Part shown: in pieces, positions 18,344 through 27,723 of the stretch | Position numbering within the stretch: the first letter of the stretch is position 1 | How the letters are laid out: each line of letters begins with the position of its first letter | DNA from: Chalara sp. BL73 | Taxonomy: Eukaryota; Ascomycota; Leotiomycetes; Helotiales | Assembly (NCBI GenBank): GCA_918026815.1 | Contig: CAKJVC010000042.1 | Location: 310,001 to 374,000, forward strand | DNA: 64,000 nt | Direction: 5' to 3' | Notes under the pieces: generated by a model | What the model saw: only the letters and a program-made list of their open reading frames with translations | Database searches by the model: none | What the model was told of the DNA's origin: nothing | Position numbers and translations under genes: made by a program

Positions 18344-21300
18344 TCAAACGCCAAAATGAACATATGGAACCCATAATCCCACGTCCTCCTCGTCCACCGG
18401 AACAACGTCTCTCAGCAGCCTATCAACCCCCTGGTTTGCATCATCTAAGCTCGGATCCTCAGCCGCTTTCAGACTTACATCTCGTCTTCTGGCTAATATG
18501 CTCTCGCGTTTGGCTTTTGTTGGCATTCTTATCCAACGGTCGCGAACTTCCCTAGCTGCCTGATGGAGTCCCCAGCATACCGACTCATCTGTCATACCTT
18601 TATCTCTCATTTCCTCGTACGTAATTCTTGCCATTTCCACACATACTTCATCGTTTACCTCCCACAGCGTTCCGACAACGTGACGATAGCCTGCTAGTTG
18701 GCATGCACTTATCAGATGAATGTTCTCGTCAACAAACTTATCGCCTTCGATTCGACCGGTCCCACACGCCGAAAGGTAAGCGAGAAATGGTGAGCGTTCA
18801 CGGAGGTTCAATTCTAAAAGATTAGCAACCGTCAGCGCGTCGCCCTTCCCGTCCTCTAGAAGTAAATAGCTCTCTAGTGGATCCTTGTAGCTAGTATAGC
18901 CATGGCCAGCGAAATGGAATAGATTGCAATGTGGCAAATGTGACATGACATCTCGTTTGCGTCTCCCAGGCTCAATAGACTCCAACATCATTGATTGGCA
19001 CAGGTCATGTAGCATTTTAACCTCTTTCGTTACGAAGGGAAGCCTGGGACTTCCTGGTGTATTCTCGATCGCAACAAGAAGGGCCTTGGCAGGGTTCGAT
19101 GTAGTGTCTTCCGCACCACGCTTTTGGCTGCGGCCGTGTATAATTGCTTTGATAGACGAGCTGTAAGACGACATAACTCTATCGAGCACTGTTTCAGCAG
19201 AACCATTAATATGATATCCTGCCGCATGGAGTGGGAATTTGCTTAGTGAGCCGGTAGGAATCCACCACATACGAGGCCAGCAACCGCCGGAAGGTGCTTT
19301 GGTGAATCCCAGGGTATCGAGAACCGGTTGCGCTACGGCCTCCCACAACCATTCAAGCATTTTTGGAGTCGCTAAACTTTCTGTCATATGATCTTCAATA
19401 TCGCTAATGTGAAGGCGAGGCAGCTCTAAAGACCGGAGTTGACTTTTCTCGATAATTAAAGCGTCACAGCGATATTTACTGACGTTAATGACAACGATCG
19501 GACCGTACTCTGCTGCGGTCTTTAATTCGTCCTCGGATGGGGCAAGGAGAAATCGACCAAATCCAGGCAATGTCCGAATTGTCTCAATTTTTTTTTCTAA
19601 CTTTTGTCCAGCAGCGATACGTTGGTCTATTTGACGTTCGATCAACGGTTTTGGAGCATCGAGTTGATCTCGAAGATTAATATATTCTTTGGCAAGCTGG
19701 AGATGGCTTTTCTGAAGCTCGGATACGTCAGCACGTATTTCGTTTAGAGATCCTGCAATGACTTCACGACCAATCTCTAAGAGTTGGATTGCATCGAAAG
19801 GCGTTTTTGCTGCATTTAATACGATTGCTGCCGCATCAGAAGCCAAGCCGGAAACATTTGTAAGTAGACGTTGCTTATCCGAGGCTTGAAGAGAGCGGGG
19901 TGTAAGTAAAGGAACTAGAGAAACGATTTTAGAGGCAGTTTGACAGGCTTCTGGCCATTTTTTGGCATTGGCGTAAAATCTAAGCAAAGCCCTACCAGGT
20001 ACTAAACGATCATTAATGAGGGAAGAAGAATTGTCAAAAGCTTCTTGATACTGTCGAATCGCTATTTCGAGATCGGCCATTGCTCCTATAGCTCGATATC
20101 TGTCATGGTATGCAGTCCCAAGACACTGAAGCCGAAAAGCCCTTTCTGGATGGTCTGCCGGTGTACTATCAAGAGCCTCTTGGTTCCATCGAATCGCTGT
20201 TTCGAGATCGGTCAGTGCTTTTATAGCTTGATATTTGTCATAGTATGCACCCCCAAGACACTGAAGCCGAGAAGCCCGTTCTAAGTGGTCTGCCGGTGTT
20301 CTATTAAGAGCTTCTTGAAACTGTTGAATCGCTGTTTCGAGATCGGTAATTATTTTTATAGCTCGATATTTGTCATGGTATCCAGTCCCAAGACTTTGAA
20401 GCCGAGAAGCCCGTTTTCGATGGTCTGCCGGTGTTTTGTCAAGAGCTTCTTGGTACCATCGAATCGCTGTTTCGAGATCGGTCATTGCTCCTATAGCTCG
20501 ATATTTGTCACGGTATCCAGCCCCAAGGTACTGAAGCCGAGAAGCTCGTTTTGGATGGTCTGTCGGTGTTCTATCAACAGCCTCTTGGTACTGTCGAATC
20601 CCTATTTCGAGATCGGTCATTGCTCCTATAGCTCGATATCTGTTATGGTATGCAGTCCCAAGATACTGAAGCCGAGAAGCCCTTTCTGGATGGTCTGCCG
20701 GTGTACTATCAAAAGCCTTTTGGTACCATCGAATCGTTGTTTCGAGATCGGTCATTGCTCCTATAGTTCGATATCTGTCATGGTATGCAGTTCCGAGACA
20801 CTGAAGCCGAGAAGCCCTTTCTGGATGGTCTGCCGGTGTTCTATCAAGAACCTCTTGATACTGTCGAATCGCTATTTCGAGATCGGTCATTGCTCCTATA
20901 GCATGATATCTGTCAAGGTATGCAGTCCCAAGATCCTGAAGCCGAGAAGCCCTTTCTGGATGGTCTGCCGGTATTCTATCAAGAACCTCTTGAAACTGTC
21001 GAATCGCCATTTCGAGATCGGCCATTGCTCCTATAGCTCGATATCTGTCAAGGTATCCATCTCCAAGATACTGAAGCCGAAAAGCCCTTTCTGGATGGTC
21101 TGCCGGTGTACTATCAAGAGCTTCTTGGTTCCATCGAATCGCCATTTCGAGATCGGTCATTGCTCCTATAGCATGATATCTGTCAAGGTATGCAGTCCCA
21201 AGATCCTGAAGCCGAGAAGCCCTTTCTGGATGGTCTGCCGGTGTTCTATCAAGAACCTCTTGAAACTGTCGAATCGCCATTTCGAGATCGGCCATTGCTC

Positions 21301-21565
21301 CTTTAGCTTTGTATTTGTCATAGTATCCGTTCCCAAGACACTGAAGCCGATGAGCCCGATCTGAGTGGTCTGCTGGTGTTCTGTCAAGAGCCTCTTGAAA
21401 CTGTTGAATAGAAGTTTCGAGATCGGCTATTGCTCCTTTAGCTCGATACTTGTCACGGTATCCAAACCCAAGTTTCTGCAGTTGACGAGCCTGATCTAGG
21501 TGGTCTACTGGCGTTCTGTCAAGTGCTTCTTGACATTGTTGAATAGTTGTTTCGAGATCGGTCAT
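18344..21565 (-). CDS. TPR-CHAT protease
   Basis: A 1073-residue protein. Residues 1-495 are eleven full 45-residue TPR-type units (consensus MTDLETAIRQYQEALDRTPA, then DHPERASRLQYLGTAYHDRY) plus a degenerate twelfth. A helical linker follows (about 540-790), then a C-terminal CHAT domain (about 800-1073). CHAT is a caspase/separase-like cysteine protease fold. Its dyad is intact: His888 in LFHFAGHGY and Cys934 in YLSACGTG, followed by GTLWEVND. In fungi CHAT proteases are linked to regulated cell death, often beside gasdermin genes; no gasdermin is seen here. The units are near-identical in DNA, implying recent repeat expansion. The frame stays open about 100 bases upstream without an ATG (TGAMTDLE matches a repeat joint), so the true start may lie in an upstream exon. 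Confidence 0.88.
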   Translation of the reverse strand: MTDLETTIQQCQEALDRTPVDHLDQARQLQKLGFGYRDKYRAKGAIADLETSIQQFQEALDRTPADHSDRAHRLQCLGNGYYDKYKAKGAMADLEMAIRQFQEVLDRTPADHPERASRLQDLGTAYLDRYHAIGAMTDLEMAIRWNQEALDSTPADHPERAFRLQYLGDGYLDRYRAIGAMADLEMAIRQFQEVLDRIPADHPERASRLQDLGTAYLDRYHAIGAMTDLEIAIRQYQEVLDRTPADHPERASRLQCLGTAYHDRYRTIGAMTDLETTIRWYQKAFDSTPADHPERASRLQYLGTAYHNRYRAIGAMTDLEIGIRQYQEAVDRTPTDHPKRASRLQYLGAGYRDKYRAIGAMTDLETAIRWYQEALDKTPADHRKRASRLQSLGTGYHDKYRAIKIITDLETAIQQFQEALNRTPADHLERASRLQCLGGAYYDKYQAIKALTDLETAIRWNQEALDSTPADHPERAFRLQCLGTAYHDRYRAIGAMADLEIAIRQYQEAFDNSSSLINDRLVPGRALLRFYANAKKWPEACQTASKIVSLVPLLTPRSLQASDKQRLLTNVSGLASDAAAIVLNAAKTPFDAIQLLEIGREVIAGSLNEIRADVSELQKSHLQLAKEYINLRDQLDAPKPLIERQIDQRIAAGQKLEKKIETIRTLPGFGRFLLAPSEDELKTAAEYGPIVVINVSKYRCDALIIEKSQLRSLELPRLHISDIEDHMTESLATPKMLEWLWEAVAQPVLDTLGFTKAPSGGCWPRMWWIPTGSLSKFPLHAAGYHINGSAETVLDRVMSSYSSSIKAIIHGRSQKRGAEDTTSNPAKALLVAIENTPGSPRLPFVTKEVKMLHDLCQSMMLESIEPGRRKRDVMSHLPHCNLFHFAGHGYTSYKDPLESYLLLEDGKGDALTVANLLELNLRERSPFLAYLSACGTGRIEGDKFVDENIHLISACQLAGYRHVVGTLWEVNDEVCVEMARITYEEMRDKGMTDESVCWGLHQAAREVRDRWIRMPTKAKRESILARRRDVSLKAAEDPSLDDANQGVDRLLRDVVPVDEEDVGLWVPYVHFGV
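20077..21565 (-). repeat. Tandem 135-bp coding repeats in the TPR-CHAT gene
   Basis: Eleven consecutive 135-bp units encode the 45-residue TPRs. Some non-adjacent units (third and fifth) are almost identical in DNA, including silent sites. This points to unequal exchange or gene conversion within the array. Confidence 0.85.
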
Positions 21566-22310
21566 TGCTCCCGTTTTAATTACGCCACGAGAGACTTTAA
21601 TCTGTGTGTTAATATTAAAGATATGTGTCGAAGATAATAAGGCTATGTACAGTATAATAAAGTCCTACAAAGTATAATGAGGCTGTAAATAAGTTGATGA
21701 GGCTGTGAAGCCGCTTAGCCAGCGAGATGTCCTTGTGGACGCAACAAGGCAGACACAAACCTCCATAGCCTCACAGCCATATCTACTCCTGCATCCAGTC
21801 CTGGTGTCATGAGCCTAATCGGGGGGATCCCACTACAGAAGAAATAGAAATATGGTTCGATTGGTCAGCTATCTATGAGAATATAAAGCTAAAAAGGAAA
21901 AGAAACAGAAACAATTGATGCGCCATACAAGTGTATACAAACGCCAAGACGCGCCAAGACTCTGTCACTCTCTTTTGCTCAGCTAGTCACATGACCTGGT
22001 TCAAGTCCAAGTCGTGATGTGGCAGTATTCTTTGCTCTTTTAAATGTCAATTAGGTAGAGGAGAAAGAGAGATGTCATGTGTATCAAGTTTCAACTAGAA
22101 GTCAGCCGAGCTCGCACTATCCCTTATTATGTATAGCCGTAAATTAGTATAGGCGTAACTCGACTAGTACTCGCCCTCACTGCCAAGCCTCGTCAACCCA
22201 GGACGCCGGCGTGGTGCCTGTACTACACTACGTTACTAGCCTTGCGCACTAGTACCAGAAACAAATACAATGAGAACAGTAGCATATCTATGACGGGCAT
22301 CAGTCAGGTG
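21566..22310. other. Region upstream of the CHAT gene
   Basis: This stretch holds a possible intron acceptor (ACACACAG near 21602) that could join an upstream exon to the CHAT frame. A short AGTATAATRAGGCTGT motif recurs near 21630-21690. No other gene is visible. Confidence 0.35.
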
Positions 22311-23290
22311 TTAACCGTCACGGCTCGATTTAAATGAAATAGGAACGTACGTTGCCCCTGCGAGAACCAACTCCATCGTCCTCGATCTCGTTAACCAAGA
22401 GAGCACAACAAGGTAAGATATTGTGGAAAACATGACAATCGTAATTCGAGCTGAGGTTTTATTAATTAAGTTGCAAATGATGACTGGCATCAACAACAGA
22501 AGCGTTATCAAGAGTAAAAGGAGTGCTCTAGCGGTTTGTTTAATTCGTCGGCCGGAGTAAATATACACGTTTGGATCGTTTGAGACATTGTGATAGGAGT
22601 TCTGCACAACTGTCAGGTTGCTATGCTATTATGGGTTACATCTTTCTTATACTTTTCGGAAGCCACGCCACAGTTGAATGAACTTGTCTTCTACCCAAGC
22701 CTCAAACTGTACTATCGCGCTGTCACCTACCGGGGCTAGGGACATCAGCTCATGATGATGTTTAAGGTATGCACTCTCTTCTCGAGCAAGATAGCCGGTG
22801 CCATCGAGCCAATTTTGCAGACTTTTCACATCTCTTTGTTGAGCAGGGCCAAAACTTAGCACTCGTGATGTTGACTCAGCGAACTGGTCTGTATTCAATT
22901 AATAATTAAAATAGATTTCTTGTTTCTATATTTACCATAATTGGCGAGACAAGATTCAATATCTGATAAGAGCGAGATTCTCCCCAGATTTCTATCACAT
23001 CGGAATTTTCCAAGAAAAAGAGGAGAAGCCTCTTCGTGATCTAACCACTCAAGTCTTTGCTCGAGCACTGATAACCGGTCCTGCTTCAGCAGGAGGAGTC
23101 GAGCTCGAAGCTTGCTGAAGCGTCGGCATAAGAAATAGGGTTCGTGTGCCGCTATGAGTGCAGTGAAACGTGGGTATCCTGGTCTGTAATCCTCAACTGA
23201 ACGTGTTAGCCCGCTTTTGTTTGTCAAAAGAAAAGATGGATACTCTTGGTCTCTGTTTTGTCTAAAACACCATGGTTCGAGGTTCTCCAA
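22311..23290 (-). CDS. DUF6594 membrane protein
   Basis: Three exons (23290-22936, 22888-22653, 22601-22311) join in frame to give 293 residues. The introns are 47 bp (GTAAAT..ACAG) and 51 bp (GTATAA..GCAG). The N-terminal half has the DUF6594 signature GYPRFTALIAAHEPYFLCRR, then KLRARLLLLKQDRLSVLE, then SLQNWLDGTGYLAREE and WRGFRK. The C-terminal part has closely spaced hydrophobic helices (residues about 220-285), the usual membrane end of the family. Function is unknown in the family. It is codirectional with the CHAT gene 0.75 kb downstream and head to head with the small gene at 23735. A membrane-acting role in the same pathway is an inference from position only. Confidence 0.85.
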
Positions 23291-23734
23291 AGGGGAAGGT
23301 ACGAGTGAAGGGCCTCCATTCCCAAGTATCTTTGATCAACAACCAAAAGATCACAAGAAATATTCCGTGGTTCCCAGTTCTTGGTGTTAGTATTGTATAG
23401 GTTGAATGGTGCTAGGGTATTTGTGATATGTTGGTTATTTTAATTGTGGTGCTTTACAAAATGCACTGCCACAACATTAAATGCATGGCGCGGCGCGAAC
23501 TGGCAGGCACAGAAACAAGGCGTTTTTAATTTGCATCTAGCCAATTATGACTGATACCTTCCTTCCTAACAAGCTAGGCGCTCACATTTTAGCAATAAAT
23601 GCCGCAAGGCCGACCTTTGAGTGTTATATAGTCAAGTGTCAGGTCAGCTAGTTCTTGGTCGTGACATTGGTTCACATCCACACTTTCTACACATCTAAGC
23701 AGCCAGCGACCAAAAAAAAAAAACACTCTGCAAT
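23291..23734. promoter_or_regulatory. Shared divergent promoter region
   Basis: 444 bases separate the starts of the DUF6594 gene (minus) and the SH3-like gene (plus). A run of A lies at about 23711-23723 just before the plus-strand ATG. No defined factor site was recognised. Confidence 0.4.
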
Positions 23735-24089
23735 ATGCCGCCCTCGCGAAGGTGAGTAGCTCTATCCTTTGTTTATTTGGCTTGGTGTTAAGTTTGCAAC
23801 AGTCCAAGCCCTAGAATTTCTTTTGACGAGGGTGATAAGCGCCCTTATGTAGAAAATTTTTCCAAGGTACGTATGCTCTCTAGAGAAGCCTGGATGCTTT
23901 CTTATCAAATAATTGTAGAAACCGATATTTCATGTAGGGGATAAAGTGTATTTGTTGAGCGGCGGATCTCGTGAGGGGCCATATGTCATTGCATCTGTTT
24001 CCTCTGGAAAATACACTCTAAGTCTCGAAAATGGCGAGGCTATAATGAATGGCGAAGAGATGGATACCCAATATCTAGAAGCTGCCTGA
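23735..24089 (+). CDS. Small SH3-barrel-like protein, three exons
   Basis: Exons 23735-23751, 23803-23866 and 23919-24089 join in frame to 83 residues; introns are GTGAGT..ACAG and GTACGT..GTAG, both about 51 bp. The body reads HVGDKVYLLSGGSREGPYVI, then ASVSSGKYTLSLENGEA, then a short acidic tail. This is the strand pattern of a small SH3/Tudor/KOW-like barrel (VGDKVYL..., GPY.I..V..GKYTL). Because no exon exceeds 60 codons, single-frame scans miss it. It lies between DUF6594 and the caspase-fold gene and is codirectional with the latter. Its role is unknown; it could be an adaptor or chromatin-type reader. Confidence 0.75.
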
Positions 24090-24526
24090 AGGGGGCTTAT
24101 GGTGGATGCATCACCTGAACTGTATTGAGATGATAAGGGTGTCGGTAGCTTTCGGGCGTCAATGCAGTTCGCCTTATTGGAAGCCTTATTATTTTTTATG
24201 AGATATTTTTGCCTATTTATGCCTTATCTGCACCGTTATATGCACATGTGACTGTGGGTGTAGGCTGTACAGTAAGTTGCCCCTCCCTGTAACTGCTTGG
24301 CTGCAGCTTATGATGCCCGGTTAGTTAATCTGACTGTAGCCAAAGCTGCTCACTTCACTTTTTAGCAACCTGGAGACATCTTTATCCTCCATTTTTGCTC
24401 CTTTATAACCTTTTTCGAAGAAACCTATGCTCCTTTGCAACCTCCTTTTTTATTATTTTACCGCCTTTCACCTCATTAAATTTTCACGCCTTGCCATATA
24501 CTTCGCGGCTCGAGGCTGCCAATATA
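24090..24526. other. Intergenic, promoter of the C14 gene
   Basis: The region ends in a pyrimidine-rich stretch just before the ATG at 24527. No specific site was recognised. Confidence 0.4.
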
Positions 24527-26446
24527 ATGGCTGAAAGCACTGTCACGCATTATGCAATTTTAATCGGAATCGATGATTATCCAGACAAACCGTTAAAAAG
24601 TGCCGTGCGGGATGTCGAAGATATCAAGATATATCTAGAAAGCATATTAGAAAATTCCGTTAAGATACAGATGATCACAGCAAGTCAGGCTGATCGGTCA
24701 ACATCAGAATCAGCCAGAGATCCAATGCTCTGGCCAACTTACAACAACGTTAAAGCCGCGTTTGGGCTGGTCGCTTCTCTTGCACAGGCCGGAGATTTCG
24801 TTTACATCCATTACTCAGGACACGGCACCCAAAAGCTGCCTTCCGGTGACTTCTCCAACAAGTACACGGGAGATCTAGCACTAGCACTCGTAGGGGGAGG
24901 GGAAAAGAACAGAGTAGAGTATCTTTGGGGCTTCGAATTGGCAGAGTTATTGAAGTCTCTAATCGGTAAAGGTCTGATTATTACTTTAATTCTCGACTGC
25001 TGTTTCTCCGCAAGTGTTTACCGCCGCGATGATCCCAGCATCCGTTTTCTCCTTTATGATGCAGAGCTCGACTTGGAATACTCGTTAAATCCAGGAGTAA
25101 GTTTGGAGAATGGGATCCCAGGGTATCGTGATGTTTCTATGCTGCCCAACTGGCTTATCAACCCGGATCGATATGCGATACTCACTGCATGTGGTCCTCG
25201 CGAAGTGGCATTTGAACCTAAAGTCGATGGGCAGCATCATGGAGCATTGTCTTATTTTTTGCTTCGAATTCTTAAGCGTGCTGGTCTGACGAAAAGACTC
25301 CATGATATTTACACTCTCCTTCGTGCGGAATTCCGTAATTCCCACTTTCGTCAAAACCCGGTTCTTTATGGAAATCGTAATCAAGGATTCATGGGGCCTG
25401 TTAACTCGGATGTCACCACAGCAGTTATTCCGATAACGGTTAAATCAGACGGTGCCCTCGAACTAGACGTTGGCTATGGCCATGGCGTCCACGAAAGCGA
25501 TGAGTTTCTATTATATCCATTAGGATCTGGTAAAAATGACCATAGATCACAAGAGAGCTTGGCGATAGCCAAGGTTACCTGTACTAGAGCTCTCACGTCA
25601 GATCTAGAGCTATTAGACTCATCGTCCTTCCGTGTGCGGAGAGGATGGATGGCGAAAGCCCTTACTCGATTATCCCTTCAAGGATTTCCTATCCGACTCG
25701 CATCTGACCTTCTATACCGTGATGAGTTGCTCACAGCGCTAACGGAACATTCACTTCGTATTCATGATAGTGCAAGCAAATTTCCGTTCACATTTGATGT
25801 AGCGTTAAACGATAATAAAGAATATAAAATCCTGGACGAAGTAAGTCATGAGATTATTAATCTGCCTAGTATGCCTCAAGAACAAACCAGCGTCAGCCAA
25901 GTCAGCAGCATACTGGAACACCTAGCTCGATTTCGACTAGCTAAAGACCTTGGCAGTGGACTATCAGCAGATTCTTTCCACGAGTCATTGAAAGTCTGTA
26001 TCCGCAGAAACGGAACATCTTTTGATCCAGATTGTTTAATCGACATGCAACATAATTCTATAGTAGACCTGGTTATGGAAAACTTGGGGGACCGGAATTT
26101 TTATGTTTTCGTCTACGATCTTGGCCCCCTCTGGCAGGTGGAAGATATATATAAGGGAACTTCTATAGTTGTTACTCCGAAAAGTAGTAAAAAAGGGTTT
26201 GAAGATAGAATAAGCAAGAAACTACGGATGGAGATTCCAGAGCAAATGAAGAATAAAGGATATAGCTCGTGCGACGACATCATTAAGGTTTTTGTCACCT
26301 CCCAACCGACGTCTTTCGACTTGCTGGAGTTGCCAAGACTCGGCAAACCGGCAATAGAAAGGAGCATTGACAGGACTGGTCGAGAAGGCGGAGCAGCGCC
26401 AGAGAACTGGACGGCTCTGAGTTTTTTTTTCCATATTTCCCTTTAA
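24527..26446 (+). CDS. Caspase-fold (peptidase C14) protein
   Basis: The 639-residue protein starts at the ATG at 24527 (MAESTVTHYAILIGIDDY); a longer frame to 24395 has only a TTG start. Residues 8-265 form a p20-like caspase domain: ILIGIDDYPD, AVRDVEDIK, catalytic His99 in HYSGHGT, catalytic Cys159 in LILDCCFSAS, then AILTACGPREVAFE and GALSYFLL. Both dyad residues are present. The C-terminal 350 residues have no named domain but end ENWTALSF, as in many fungal paralogues. It differs from canonical metacaspases (metacaspase 1 type), which have a Pro/Gln-rich prodomain. Genes of this type are candidates for cell-death control. It is intronless and next to the SH3-like gene. Confidence 0.87.
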   Translation: MAESTVTHYAILIGIDDYPDKPLKSAVRDVEDIKIYLESILENSVKIQMITASQADRSTSESARDPMLWPTYNNVKAAFGLVASLAQAGDFVYIHYSGHGTQKLPSGDFSNKYTGDLALALVGGGEKNRVEYLWGFELAELLKSLIGKGLIITLILDCCFSASVYRRDDPSIRFLLYDAELDLEYSLNPGVSLENGIPGYRDVSMLPNWLINPDRYAILTACGPREVAFEPKVDGQHHGALSYFLLRILKRAGLTKRLHDIYTLLRAEFRNSHFRQNPVLYGNRNQGFMGPVNSDVTTAVIPITVKSDGALELDVGYGHGVHESDEFLLYPLGSGKNDHRSQESLAIAKVTCTRALTSDLELLDSSSFRVRRGWMAKALTRLSLQGFPIRLASDLLYRDELLTALTEHSLRIHDSASKFPFTFDVALNDNKEYKILDEVSHEIINLPSMPQEQTSVSQVSSILEHLARFRLAKDLGSGLSADSFHESLKVCIRRNGTSFDPDCLIDMQHNSIVDLVMENLGDRNFYVFVYDLGPLWQVEDIYKGTSIVVTPKSSKKGFEDRISKKLRMEIPEQMKNKGYSSCDDIIKVFVTSQPTSFDLLELPRLGKPAIERSIDRTGREGGAAPENWTALSFFFHISL

Positions 26447-26699
26447 GCTATAGCTGATAGAAATGATTTTGTCAGATAGGATTACGTGTATACCTTAACT
26501 ATAGGACTTGATAGAAATCGGATCTTTGAACCAAAAAGCTAGCAGATACCACTACAAAGTCCAAGCTTGACCACCTATTAGAAAATATCCTTCTTGCTTA
26601 TGTCTTCCTACGAATAGCCATCATTCCTTATCTGTAGCATGGCCATAGCTAGCCTTGGCAAAATGCTCCAAGAAGGCGGATCAGAAAACTCCTGGCCGT

Positions 26700-26882
26700 C
26701 TACTCGTTCTGCCTAAGCTTTGTGTAGTACTGCATCTTGATCGCGCATAGAGTCCGCTGTGGAGTCTGTTGCTGAAATGCAAGATCGATCTCGTCCCATG
26801 AGCATCCCTCCTTCTTCATTTCCAATATCTTCTCGTTCTCTTTTGCAGTCCAAGGGATACGTGTTCTTTTCGTGGCTGTCAT
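26700..26882 (-). CDS. Small Myb/SANT-like protein
   Basis: 60 residues from the ATG at 26882 (MTATKRTRIPWTAKENEKIL). It carries a single Myb/SANT-like helix bundle: W in IPWTAKEN, W in GCSWDEI, and a third helix TLCAIKMQYYTKLR. One-repeat Myb-like mini-proteins are common in Pezizomycotina and may bind DNA or act as decoys. The ATG at 26939 would add 19 residues. It lies convergent to the C14 gene, 253 bases away. Confidence 0.6.
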   Translation of the reverse strand: MTATKRTRIPWTAKENEKILEMKKEGCSWDEIDLAFQQQTPQRTLCAIKMQYYTKLRQNE

Positions 26883-26939
26883 AGTTTGGTGTTGGAATCT
26901 TCTTGAGAGCTTGGCAACAATAAATGACGACTCGTTCAA

Positions 26940-27189
26940 TGTATCCCTACTTCACTATGCCTCAGCATGACCAGTGATCCCCTTCCTACGCGTAGTCTGG
27001 CTTCTATCTACGCATATATACATATATCATGCAAAAGTGACCACTATTTGCAATCTGATTAATACACCTTATATTCTATGTGACAACATATCCGTTGACA
27101 GAAGTGCTCTGTTTGGGACAGTATAAGGCTCTGACTCGGCGACCAGCTGTCCTCCTGTGTCTTGCGGTCCCTAGATACCTGATGGGGTA
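26940..27189. other. Intergenic
   Basis: Nothing recognised other than the R2 copy that begins to its right. Confidence 0.4.
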
Positions 27190-27362
27190 CGGCCACAATG
27201 AAGTCATGTTGCAACTCCGCTGGCCACAGCAACCGTGATTCCACGAACCCCCTGGCCCTCTCAGGGGAAAACCTTCCTAACAACGTTCTCTCTCGTCCAA
27301 ATCGCCCCTTCCATACTCCTGTAAAACCAAACCCCAAAATTGTGTGATTGTGTGTGCCCGGT
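27190..27362. repeat. Dispersed repeat R2, copy 2
   Basis: This is the mate of 1693-1866 in the same orientation. The copies share the CGGCCACAATGAAGTCAT start, the CAACGTTCTCTCTCGT block and the TTGTGTGATTGTG end. A 92-codon minus frame (27059-27337) overlaps but shows no family traits. Confidence 0.6.
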
Positions 27363-27723
27363 GTGGGTCAAATGCCTTCTGTATGCTCTGTAAATTGATG
27401 ATGTCGTTTTAATGGAGGTTCAAGGATCTCTCGGGCAGGACTGCGGTTGCACGAAGTGGTGATAAGGTAGGAAAACCCTGAGGAGTTGCTGCTGGCTTGC
27501 AAGACCGCTCTATTATAGCCACCTTCCTCCTATGCGATTACCGCCGGTAATCGCTCCTCAGCACAATCCCATTTGCAACTATAACCGGAGCCGCGCGTGA
27601 ACTGTCAGGCCTTAAGAACAATCCGAGACCGAGTCGCAGTCTTTTTCGAGGCTGCCGTTGCTACTCGCATACTTATCGCTCTACTGGCCACGCTATTATC
27701 TTGAGCATAATAAGGTTGGCAGC
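27363..27723. other. Intergenic between R2 and R1 copies
   Basis: No gene or repeat partner was found in the window. Confidence 0.4.

Noticed and set aside
20045..21364. Long plus-strand frames antisense to the TPR array
   Set aside because: They are shadows of the 135-bp coding repeat; the SNRCFEIGHCSYSS-type repeats mirror the TPR units.
24395..24526. Longer N-terminus for the caspase-fold protein
   Set aside because: It has only a TTG start; the ATG at 24527 begins the conserved fold and is preceded by a typical leader.
18344..26446. A gasdermin gene next to the CHAT protease
   Set aside because: Looked for between 21.6 and 24.4 kb and downstream; only DUF6594 and the SH3-like gene were found, and neither resembles a gasdermin by eye.
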